From Parus major (taxonomy: Eukaryota > Chordata > Aves > Passeriformes > Paridae), in contig NC_031781.1 of NCBI RefSeq assembly GCF_001522545.3, forward strand, positions 9,801,487 to 9,865,486: a stretch of 64,000 bases of DNA. Reading direction: 5' to 3'. Under the pieces are notes generated by a model that ran no database searches, had not been told where the DNA came from, and saw nothing but the letters and a program-made list of their open reading frames with translations. Shown here in pieces: positions 1 through 11,500 of the stretch. The first letter of the stretch is position 1. Each line of letters begins with the position of its first letter. The position numbers and the translations under genes were made by a program.

Positions 1-3000
1 GAGTCAGTGCGTGTCTTTGGTGAGCAATGGAGGGAGGGGGACCACAAAGGCTGGAAGTGTTGGTTTGTAGGTTTCTGAATAGGACATGTCTTTACCAGGT
101 GAAACTATCTGAGACAAAATTTTATGTTAAACATGTATTTTCATATAATCTTTTTCACTTAAAATAAGAGAGGGCCTCTTTTCTAGAAAAAATAAAAAGG
201 TTAAATAATAACTCAGTTTAAACAAAATTCCTGTTAAGATCGAATGACTAATTTGTAGTTGTCCCACACTGAATGCTGTTTTGTTTTACTTCCCCCCCAA
301 AGCTGAGATTTTAAGCAAATCATACTCAGTTTATGCATCATACTGTTTTCTTTGGTCCAAATCTTTTAGTTTCCCCTATTGAAGTCACCCCACATTGTGT
401 TTGTGCAGCTCTTACAAAGGAGCCAGTTCTCATAAACACCCAGCTTCCAGCAGTGATGATTATGGAGCTTACTAATACATGGAATGGGTTTATCTCTTCC
501 TGAGAACACATCCATAATGACCTTCCCTTTTCTCTGTCTTTGGGATGCTCGTAGAGCAAATTGTGGATTGAGAAGGCTGGAAAATGGTGACCAACCACTG
601 ACCTCTCTGAAATGATTGCTGGCTCCAAAGCTTTGTTTGAGGAAGTGGTGAGGGAAGGGAGTGGGTTTGCTCCTGTACTGTTGGGACATGGTCTTCCCTG
701 TCGGCTGCAAGCATGGGGCAGCTTTCAAATAGCACAGACAGCACTGTTTGAAGAAGTACTGCCTAATTACCCACCTAACTGATGAGAGTGACAGTGGCAG
801 TCCCAGCTGTAATGCTGCAGGTCTCCCATCACCCCTGGAAGCTGAACTGGGCAGTGGGATGCAGGCTCTGGCATTCCCTTCTCCCTCCTTCACGTGGAGG
901 ACACGTGCTGCCCCCCTCACGTGTCCCAGCAGCCTCAGCTGACAAAGCCTGAGTACAGACCCAGCTGTAGGTTAGGTATGACACTACCTGTGACGTGTTT
1001 TGGGTTTTGAAACACATCTGAGACAAGGGAAGGGAGAGAGGGTGGGATGGGGCTTTGTTTCGGGTAAACCCTCTTGTAGGGTTGAATCCTCAGAACTGCT
1101 GAGGCACGGAAAAATATGTCCACAAGAGCAATGTTTACTTGGTGTACCAAAAAAATTGCTCTATCTGGTTGTCCACAGGACCTTGGATCACCTCAGCTAG
1201 TTGAGAGAGACAAACACACATACAGGCAAACTCATTCTTTTACCCTATTCTCAAAGTGATGATGAAGCAGGAGCAAGGCTTTAAGTGAATAAGTGATGCT
1301 GAAAAGTGGGGTCACAGCAACTGTTTACCAAATTAACTCTGTCTGGCCTCATATTTTTTTAGCATCTGCTTCAGCATCTGCACCAGTCCTTTGCTGGAGA
1401 TCTCTTCAGCTGGAGGGGGTAGCTATGACTGAGGGCAAGAATCTCCTCATATCACTGCCAGTTCTCCCTGTCAAGGCATTTTTTCATTGAAAATGAGACA
1501 GGGGCATATCAAAAATACTCCTGAGCCAAAAAAAGCACCATAGATAGTTTTGAGCGGTGAGAAGTTCAGAAGGTTTCAGTGTTCTTTTCCCCTCATTTCC
1601 AGTTAGAAGTTATAGACTGGAGACTCCCCACAAGTCATTAAATCTCCTACATTTAGCATCGATTCTTCCAAAACACTGTCTTCCCCAAAGGGTTTGTTCA
1701 TCTTTTGGAAATGCTTCTCTTGGTAGTTTCTCTTGCCTCTCCTGGAAGCTGCTCCTTTATGTAATTGCTCAGCAAGGGCAGAGCTTTCCCTGCACCCCAT
1801 CTCATCTTGGTGAGCTATGGTTTAAGATTGTCAGGCTTGTGAGTCTGCAGTAATAGTGGATTCTTTAGAAATCTGCAGTCAGTGGGTCCAGATCTTGTGT
1901 GCTTCTCCAGACTTGCTGGCCTCCAGACACTCACCAGTTCAGTGTGCTCAGGTATCCTTGGCCATCCTTGGGTACAAAAGGGCTGAAAGTCCCGATCTCA
2001 GCTGGGAGAGTCCCCAGTGCCTGCTGCAGGAGCACAGTGTGGGACATGCCAGCCCAGCCTGACGTGTGCCCTTTGTGCCACCACGTGCCAGAGCCAGAGC
2101 AGCTCTGCCGTATGCTGGGGAAATCCTGGTGCAGTCTGGGGACTGGCTTTGCAGGGATGCTGTACCCAGATGCAGAGAGGAACAGGGCCTCACCATGGCC
2201 ATAAAGTTGTGCTTGATGCCCCTCTCCAGTAGCACATGGGTGTATCTGGGAATGCATTAAAGCTGTCAGAGGGCTCCTGACTCTTTATGAAAGACACTAC
2301 CCTCTCTTCTCCTGATTCCCAACTCTATCAGAATTAAGGGGATCAGCAGCACTTGTACATGGCAGCACCATGCCATTCCAGTACTTGCTGGCTTTTTACT
2401 AGTCCAGCTCAGATCTCTTTTGTCCAGCAGCGGGGGCTGCAGGACCTTCCTAGCCCAAAGGAAGACTCCCTGGCTTGAACTGCAGACCAGAAGGAAGGAG
2501 AGTGTTTGTTTAATGAGCATGTGCCTCTTGCTCAGGAGGATGAAGCTGTAAATGTCACCAGGTTGTGGATCATTTCCCTACTGTGTCAAAAATGACAGGC
2601 AGCTGCTGACACATGAAGAAAAGATGGATGGGAAGGACATGATGGAAAGAGTCACCTTGGATGGGGTGACGTGGCACAGCCAAGAGCCTTTCCTCCAAGA
2701 GGACCCGAGATGGTGCTGCTCAAGATGCCCCCATCTACAGAACTCCTGCTTTCTCCTTGTCTTGGCTTAAATGGTAGAAACTCCATGTACAATTTGCTTT
2801 GCAACATGCCAGCCTGGCAACTGTAGTGAGAGAAATGGGGAGTGAGGAAGAAATATGTAACTAGGTCAGTCTGCTTCACATTACAGCTTCATCCTTTACC
2901 CAGGGAGGAGTTGTGGTCTTTGCCTGCCCCTTGCTGTTCCCATTCAGTCAGTTGATGGGGTTTCCAGCTACTTTGAGCCTGCAACCTTCACATCAAGACT

Positions 3001-4390
3001 TTCTTTCTTTTTTTTTTTTTTTTTTTTTTCCTTCCTTAACTTGGCTTTCACGTTCAGCTTTACTTCTTTCAACCTGTGTTCAGAGGCTCACAGTGGAAGA
3101 AACCTTTTGCTGTATTTAATTGTAAAAGTTCCTTCCCTATAAAAGTCTTGGCAAACTGGGCTGGCTCAGTGGTTATTTCTTTGCTCTCCTCCTTGCAGGG
3201 GCAAAGGTCAGTTACTTAGTATCTGGCTGCTTGTTCCTTAATCCAAGAAGGAGTTTTTAATCACAGTAGGACTGGATGGTTTGGCTTATTCACAGCAGGG
3301 CTACAATGCCAATTGCCATTAGGTCTCTTGTTCAAATATGGCCTGGATTGCTAGCAAAGTTTTAACTGTTTTGTGTCCAGTGGTGAGGAGTTTCTGGGCT
3401 CAGCCTGTGTGCTGATGGGTGGATGTGCCTGTTCAGTGAACACATCCATGCAAGGAGCATTTCCCATTGCCCTTTCTGTACCCACCCCCCCCTTAGCTGG
3501 GGCTATTTGCTAAAGACCAAGGAATGCATCAGTTGGACAAGGCCAAGCCCTTGCAGACGGCCTTGAAGGCTGAGGGATGCAGACAGGGACTGGTGTGTTC
3601 TCCCTGTGCATCCAGAGGCAGAGAGCATCCTGCCTCACTTATCCCTCTGCACACTCCCCTGTGGCCAGATGAGCAGAGCTGTCCCACTGCAAACTTTTCC
3701 ATCTCCCTTGTGTAAAGCCCTCTCTTGCAGCATTCTGGCTCCCCCCACTGAGGCTACAAACTCCCCCTTCCTTGTGATAATCCTCACTGATGCCTTCCTG
3801 CCTTGTCCTCCCTTTCTTCTGCCTTGTTGGACCAAAGCTGGAAAGACAAAGCAGCCCAGCCAGGCTGCCTTAATTGGCTTTGGAAACACTTCTGGCTCGG
3901 TATCGTTAATACTATCACCAGTATGAAAGCAGAGATGGCACATATGGGCTGTTAGTAAGCATGTTAATTATGGAGAGGTGCTGCATTACTCACTGTGGGC
4001 TGGATCCTGCCCTCTGGCAAGTGGCACTGTCATCACTCTGTCCTCTCTGCAAGTGGGTGCCGCGGGCAGAGCGGATCCTTCCGCTCCATATGTGCACCTG
4101 TGCCTGCGTGGGGAAGCTTTGTTCTTCTCTGGGCCTGGGTCTGACAGCAAAAGGCAGTGATACTTTGGGAAAGGCACTGGAAATCATCAGGAAGAGGAGC
4201 TCTGTTTCTCAAATATTAGTGAGGATTTTAGAGGCAAAACTGATTTTTTCTTGTTCTTAATGATTCTAGAACAACTCAGGCTCAGACAGTATTTGCAAAC
4301 CATGGGGAGAAAAAGATTTAAAAACAACAACAAAAGAGCATTAACAGGAAATAATCTCATCAGCCCCAACTCTCCAGCAGTGCTGAAGAC
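1..4390. other. Unique non-coding DNA, no gene recognised
   Basis: Mixed-composition sequence in which I recognise no exon, RNA gene or repeat family apart from a poly-T run at 3008. The part around 1900-2260 is GC-rich (41 of 60 bases in 2041-2100) and holds several overlapping short open frames on both strands. That pattern is expected when stop codons are scarce and does not indicate coding. It could be intergenic or intronic. Confidence 0.6.
3008..3029 (+). repeat. Poly-T run (22 T)
   Basis: An uninterrupted run of about 22 T preceded by a TTTC-rich lead-in and followed by CCTTCC. It could be the poly-A tail of an old minus-strand retrocopy, but I see no recognisable element beside it. 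A plain homopolymer is the safer reading. Confidence 0.85.
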
Positions 4391-4570
4391 AAGAAAATGA
4401 TGCCTTTTTATTAGCCTTATTGTCTTTAATTAAAACATTCAGCAGAACCCTCTGATAATGGACTGCGAGTGAGGTTGGCAGCATTTGTAATAACACAATG
4501 CAGAGTTCAATTAAGTTGCACTTTCGTAGCTTTTCATCTCCAGTTTAAACAAGCTTGTGATATATACAGA
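4391..4570. promoter_or_regulatory. Possible conserved non-coding element
   Basis: A short AT-rich stretch with several homeodomain-type cores (TTATTAG, TTTAATTAAAA, CAATTAAG, GTAATAAC) in sequence free of obvious repeats. This texture resembles deeply conserved vertebrate enhancers, but conservation cannot be seen from one genome. The call is inference only. Confidence 0.25.
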
Positions 4571-7500
4571 ATGATTACCTTCCTGAGCCAGATGAAAAGA
4601 GGGGGGGCACAGGGGCTTGGGAGACAAATCACTTGTTGCTGTATAACTGATGTTTTAAACCACCTCCATTTCCCCACAGCATTTTCATGTGTTCAGCCAG
4701 CTTGTAGGGCTGTTTGTAATTTGGCTGCTATACTGCAGCCATTAGGTATGGCTTTCTATACCACAGTTTCCTATCACTGTGGGCAACCACTGCAGGTTTC
4801 CTAAGCCTGAACTTTTAAAAAATATGTTTTGGTGGTTGCAGTACCTAAAGAACTCCAAACAAACATGGGGATCAGAGATGGCAGAAGAAAAGGTCAGAGG
4901 TCCAGGTATAACCATTTGAGCTGAAAGACTGTGGATGATTGACAAGCAGTTGATATTTGCTGCTCCTTCTTTTCCCTGCTCTTTTGAATTATTGGTCATA
5001 AAACACCCTGCAGTCACACTCTTGCTGTGTCAGAGAGAGGGAAGCCAAGAAAAGACCCACATGGCTAACAGTTAACTTTATCTTCACCATTAAGTAACGC
5101 TAAATTAGAATGAAATCACTCTGGTAATACAGGTGACAGCTATATGGAGACCAAATGAATTCCCTATGATCAGTGCTGTTAAAGAGGCACACTGGCAGAA
5201 TTCATGATGATGGGACACTTACTGTGCATATAATTCATGTGCACACACAGGAAACTCATGGTAAATCTATGCCAGGCTTTATAAAATAAAAAAAAAGTGG
5301 CTTTTAAAGCCTCTGCTCAGTTTCTCTAGTCTCCAGCCATGATGTAAATTTGCAATAACTAAATTGCAGTGCTAACCTACTAGGTTAGCATTGGGTGGGG
5401 AGGAAGGGATGGGAAAGGGAAGCAGGGACTATACTGAGGCTTTTGGAAGAGATTCTGGGTACTTCCATCTCCCATGCTGAGGCTGCCTGGTATGCAGCCT
5501 CCTGCTGCCACCCAGAGATGGTCCATCATGGCCTGGGACAGGAGCCAGCACCAGTGGGACTGTGCTCCATGGATGGCAGTGGCAGCTCAGCCAACAGCTC
5601 CCTGTGTGCAGGCAAAGAGCTGAGGCTGACCTGGGATGCCTACAGATAGGGATTGTCATGAAGTTAATGTGGGACTGTTTCTGGGACACTTACGGCCCCT
5701 ATTGATTGTTGTAGCCTTATATAAAAGAGAGGATTGAACTGTGATTGGTCTCCATCACAGCTGTCCCCACAGACCATGTCACTTGCTGCTTCCATCACGT
5801 GAAAAAAAGCAGATTTTGGATAGGGGTCTATGCCCACAGAGCTTTAGTGTGTAGGTTGTCCTTGCTGGGATGCTGGGGCCTGCCAAGGTGGTATTAATCA
5901 GTCTGTATTTATGGCACAAGAAAGTCCCTTCCCTTGTGCTGACTGCTATGCTGTGGTACCCCATGCTTTGTCACACAAGGACAGTACCCTCTGCATACAG
6001 GCCAAAAATTACAGCAGGATGTAATTATCTCTGCCTCCTTACATCCTGGTTATACCTGAATGCAGTTGATGTTTTGTTTTTTTACCATCTCTCACGCAGT
6101 GCAGCTATGTACTGTTAAACAGCTGTTCAGCTCCACCCTAGAAAAATAGCTTCAATAAAGTGCATTTCCCATACAGGTTAATCCATCCTTTTGGGAGAAC
6201 TTCCAGACAGGAAATGTGGAGGCAGAGGAAGTTGTCCCAGTAGAGCACAACAACAGTTAAATTAAATCCAACCCTGGCTCTCACTACCTGCAGTTGTTAC
6301 TGAAATTAAAAGAGAAAGCAAAAGGACTGAGCTGCACTGGGGCTGTGTCACTGCTGCTGCTGGCTGCTCCATCTCATGGGGTAGCTATTGGCAGCTTTAT
6401 CCTGGAGAAGGTGAGTCAGGTTTTATATGGTAACATCTGTGATTCAACAACTGGTCTTTTGTGGTATTCTTTGTTTAAAAGAATAAGGCAGTGCCATCCC
6501 TATGCTATATTCTAGGCAAGGCATGATAGATGGGTAAAGGGGGACACTGATGTGACCAGCCCTCTTCATTCGTGATGCCAAATGAAACAGCAAAACGGAA
6601 GAAAGAAAACACATTGGAGCTACCTAGGAGCAGAACTGACCTCTGGTAGATTTTAGAGTTCAAGGAGGTGCAAAAGGGGCCTCCCTTGACTGTTCCCCCT
6701 GGATCACGTATTTCACCAAACCCATTTGGGCCTGTGGATGTGACTTCATGTGGTCATGGCAGGAATTACTGCTGTGCAGACCCAGCCTGTTGTGTGCTCC
6801 ACGTGGCTTGGCTGTTATTGCACCCTGACTGCTGCTGAGACAATTTCTTGCCTATTAAAATGCAGTTAGGGCCTGGAAAGCGATAGTGTAAGAATGGCTT
6901 ATCAGTGCTCCATTGCTATTTGTTCCAATCATCCGTACCAAAGGCCTGAGAATGCTCCCACAGAAGCCAATAAGACTTTTACCACTGACTTCAAAGGCAG
7001 CAGAGAGCAATTTAGCTGCTGCCACCAGACAAAGCAGGTTAGGCTACAGCTGGTACTTCCACAGCTAACTTGGCTCAGAAATCCTGACAATCTAAATGTA
7101 TTTTTGCTACATGGGATGTTTAAAAATAGACAAGACGAAGTAGCGGGGAAAACATATTGCTGGGAATATTCCCTCCCTGGTAGGAGAAATGGACTAGCTG
7201 CAGCTAGCAGGGCTTTTCCATCTCCAATGTGTACAAGTCTATGATTTTTGTCAGCAAACTAAGCACTTCTGAGCCCGAGGCAGCGCAGAAAGCCGCTAAA
7301 AGCAATTTAGAAGTATCATAATTTCTCAATCCAAGAGTAACTTCTGGTGTTGCATGTATTGTAGGGCTCTGGAAGATTCCCCTGAATCCAGTAAAAATCA
7401 GTGTCTTAAGTGGAGGTGAATCCATGGATGGGAACTGTAAGTCACAACAATGGCAAAGTCTTGAAAGGGCTGCTGTCCCTGCTGCCTCATGGGAGCAGGA

Positions 7501-8320
7501 TATCGAGTGCACAGCGTTGGAGAGGATCAAAGAGGCAGCTCCAGCTAATAAATCACCAATAATGGGTGACTTTGCCTGCCCACATATGAGCAGGCCAACA
7601 ATGTTTAGTGAATCAATGTCTCAATACTTTAAATTATCCTCAGAACAGTTGCTTTGAAGGCATGAAAGGCTAAGGGTGATTAGGTGTTTTTTAAAATTTT
7701 GTCTTGAGCAACATGGAGGATGCAGATCAGGTCAAATAGCTTCCTACATACAAGTGGTCATCTTCTAGCTGTTTGTTACCCTCATGGACTTCATGGAAAC
7801 TTGTTCAGGAGCTCCAGTGTTTGGAAAGGAGAAGCTAAAAGGAACTGCAGAGTAAAAAATGAAGTTCAAAAGTAAAACCCCTCAGACTATACATAAAGAC
7901 GGTTTACTCAGCCTGTGTGTGTTTTCCTGGTAAAGAGTGCTGTGTGAATGATAGAGAGAAGGAATGCATAAGCTGGATAATAAATACCATTTGCTAGAAG
8001 TGGAGCCAGTCTGGGGTCTTCAGGAGAAAGGAGCACAGACCTGGTCAGAGCTCTGCTCTCTGCACTCTCTCTCCAGTGTGGGATAATTCAGGCAGGAGAA
8101 TGCCCTGGTTGAAAGTTGGAAGTGCCCCATCATTTCAGCAGGTGATTGCAGATCAGCCCCTGCCCAGCCTTTCTCCTGCAGCCTGGGCCAGGGCACCCAC
8201 CTCAGCTCCTCAAAATGCTCTGCTCTCACACTGAAGTGGACTCAACACAGACCTGAGTGTTTCATTAGCCAGGTTTTCCAGCTGGGAGGAGAGGCTTTGA
8301 TTGCATTGACCTTAGTGTGA
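4571..8320. other. Unique non-coding DNA with a palindrome pair
   Basis: No gene recognised. Open frames are short (up to about 116 codons) and overlap in conflicting frames. The only structured feature I can point to is the pair of neighbouring inverted repeats at 5351-5390, listed separately. A 14-bp perfect palindrome at 7194-7207 is also present, but a palindrome of that size is expected a few times by chance in a window this long. Confidence 0.55.
5351..5390. repeat. Two adjacent inverted repeats
   Basis: The first has arms TGCAAT (5351-5356) and ATTGCA (5363-5368) around a 6-base spacer. The second starts two bases later with perfect 10-bp arms TGCTAACCTA (5370-5379) and TAGGTTAGCA (5381-5390) around a single central C. 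The second is effectively a 21-bp palindrome and could bind a dimeric protein or extrude as a cruciform. The role is unknown. Confidence 0.8.
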
Positions 8321-8520
8321 AATTAGAGCTGTTTAAGCAGGTAGCAGGCAGACAGCTGGGTGCAGCCATGCAATGGAGGCGTTTGTCTCTATTTGCAGAC
8401 AAGCTGTGTATGTGTTTCCGTTTTGCTCAACTTTTGCTGCTTGTTTATTTAGTTAATAAGAGATAGCAATCTGCCTCATAGAGCCATGCAAACAGCAGAG
8501 CAGAGAGCACCAAAATAAGG
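8321..8520. promoter_or_regulatory. Possible conserved non-coding element
   Basis: The stretch carries AAATTAG, TTTAGTTAATAAG and a mix of AT-rich and GC-balanced words, without repeats or open frames. The texture resembles vertebrate enhancers. There is no direct evidence of function. Confidence 0.2.
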
Positions 8521-11500
8521 GCTTTTGTTAAACACTTGCTGGCCTTATGGCACCAGTTGTGTTTCACCTGCCAGGCAAGAGAGCTGGAGGGAGATACTTG
8601 CATCTAACAGAGATTTTCCCCTGGTGCAGCACGTCCTGTCCTTCTCCATCAGTCTGGGTGCAAGGCTGCTGTATTCCCATCCCTGTGCTGGGCTCAGTCA
8701 CTAGCGAGAGACTGGGCAATGTGCCCCATCTGCTGCTCCTCACATGCAGCTCCATGTACAGGAGTTGCCAAAATTTTGGGTGGCTGTCCCTCAAGAGGCA
8801 GACAGGAGGAAGTGACCAGATCCTCCTGTCCATGTTAGTCTTTTAGAGAAAGAAAGGAGAAAGAAGGCAGCATGGACAGCTGCTGCAAAAAATCTCCCTC
8901 ATCCATCTCCACAGGAGGACTAATGTTGCTTTTCAGGAAAATGCTCTGCCACTGTCTTGTCCTCCGTTTCTGCACCCAGCAATCCTTTCTGAGTTTTTGA
9001 GTGTCAGTCTTATGGCCTCCTGCTTTTATTCATCAACCTTAAATGTCCCAGATGCTGCTAAGGACTGAAACACAGCTGCTGCTTTCTTGAGTTACCGATC
9101 TTCCCCTTTGGTGTTGCTGACGTTGTTCCCCAGCATCACCAGCTGTCCTGCCAAGGACTGGTGCTGAAGGCTTTTAGTAAACTGGACTGAGATGCATGAA
9201 CTCATTCTAGGGGTTATCAGGCAGGCAAGAGATCACCCCTGATCCTGGGCCTGTATTGCAGGCATATATTAAGGGGCTCTGTGCTTGCTCACGCTGATAT
9301 AAATTGTTGTCTCCTCTCCATGCCTCTGCTGCCCATGTTTCAGTGTATTCTCTGGATGTCTGTGTTGCTGGCCTAGGTGCATCATTTCTAGCACCATCCC
9401 CAGAAACATTCTTTTTACAGAGCAGGTATTTTTACACATCTGCTTTTACTTTCCCCGTGCCTTCACTGCTCATATCTGGACCATTTCTTCCCCTGGCACT
9501 CTGAGTACTTTCCTGCAGTGTGAGGGGCTTGAATAGTAAATGAAAGAGCAAAGAGAGGGGATCTCCTTGGGAGCTGCCTGAAATTAGCCAGGGGAGGCAG
9601 TGGCAAACATTTCCCAGTGGGCCTTCACCCAGAGACTGCTGGAGGCAGCAAAAGTCTCCCAGAAAAGGCTCTGTGTAGTTTTCAGGTTGGGTCCCAGCTG
9701 TGTAGAGAATGCATTAGGGAGCCCAGCCCCTTGTGCTGGATGCTGCACGGACACAGCACAGGACAGAACGGGCACACACATGCACACATCCCTTCTTGCT
9801 TGTGTACACATTAAATCAGATGCTTTGGGATCTTCAGTTAACTGTCTGTTAACTATTGGCTGGTCCTCTTGGAACACAAATGAACACATACTACTTAGTT
9901 TATCCTGCACTTAGCTGCTAATTAGGAATTTTTTAGGACATACAATTGGAGGTGTTACCAATTAACTCAATTGTGGACCAAGACCAAAGCTGTTACTGGC
10001 TTTTTCATAGCTATTGAAAGCCAAATAAACAAATAGTAGTGTCTTTTCAGTCTTTCCCCTGCGCTTTAGCACAGCTGTTCAGCACAATAATAATAATAAT
10101 TTCATTGTCTACTTTCCAAAACTTTATGTTTAAAGCAGATCGTAAAGAATCTCCACATGGTTTACTTTGTCTAATTGTTACAAACTCAGGCTGTAAATCC
10201 CAGAAGAAAGAATATGTCTTACTTTTTCCAACCAAAAGGAAATAAATGAAGAACGAAATATGATGGAGTTTGTCTGACTGTGGTTTATGATCTGAAGTTC
10301 TGAAAAAAGCCATTGGAGAGAAGTGCTTGATGTCCACGGGACTTTAGAGGGGCTTAGTGTTCATTTCACTGTGGCTCTTCTGAAAACCGAGTATAAAAAA
10401 AATCATTGTTGCAGCAAATTAGCATACATTTGAAGAACTAATATTGTTCTATCTTTTTAACTTCAGAAGTTTATTTTCCAGTTTCCCAGGAAGCCGCCAG
10501 CCATGTGATCTGGGCTAGCTTGCTTGTGTTGTACATTCTCCTGGTGGCCAGTTCCTCTTGGAGATGGCCTTGGCCCTCAAAGGCCTCTGTTCCCTGGGAG
10601 AGCAAAGGACGGGAAGGACAGGAGCCAGCTGATGGGAATGAAGTGGACCAGGAAAAGCAAAATGAAGGGTGTCAAATGCCAGACAGAATACTGACTGTGG
10701 ATCTGAAACTGTGGAACTTCACAGGTTTGCCCTCCTTCACCCCCATCCTTCTCTTTCATAAGCCTCCTTTCCCTTCCCCTCGGTAGCGTGAACAGGAGTT
10801 ACAAGGCAACAAATGGAAATAGAAATGCCTGTGGTCGTGGTGTCCCCAGCAGGCAGGGGTAAGCTGACAGAAGCAGGTGAGTTCTCAGCCTTCAGCAGTT
10901 CCCTTCAAAGGTCACATCTAATTAGGACGATCCTGGATTTTGACATTATTGATGTTTTTAGCAAGTTGGGCTCTTCCAAGGCGGCAAAGAAGTCCAGCTG
11001 GGAACCCATATGGAGAAAAATATATATATTCCATAAACTTGTTATCCCTAGAAAACTTCTTGTATGTACTATGTGTGAGCTCATTCTATACACCTACTCT
11101 TCTCCACAACCTGATTTTAGACATTGCATGACAGATAGCTGATACCTGTCAGCATTTTAATATTTCTACTTGGAATCTACTGTAAGGCAGGTGATGGCCT
11201 CTTTCAGAGAGGAAAATATTTTCCTGGTCTTCCCATAAGTTTTTTGGTCACCCACCGCAGTCTCAGTCATCAGTGAATTTCCACGTGGCTTTCATGGGTG
11301 GAAGATCAAATTCACCCTAATCTGATTATTTGCTGGAAAACACAATGCAGGTGCTTGGAGATTATCACCACTGAGTTCCTTTAACACCCTGGCAGTGGCA
11401 ATACTTGGGCATGGTCCAAGATTCAGTGTTGAATCAGTTTGAGTTCTAACTTTAAAACAGTTTAATTTGGCACAGCAGATATATGTCCAGTTACTTCAGC

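Noticed and set aside
3162..3172. TGGCTCAGTGG, a perfect-looking tRNA A box
   Set aside because: No B box or T-arm follows at a suitable distance, so neither a tRNA nor a SINE head can be supported.
7194..7207. 14-bp perfect palindrome CTAGCTGCAGCTAG
   Set aside because: A few palindromes of this size are expected by chance in 64 kb.
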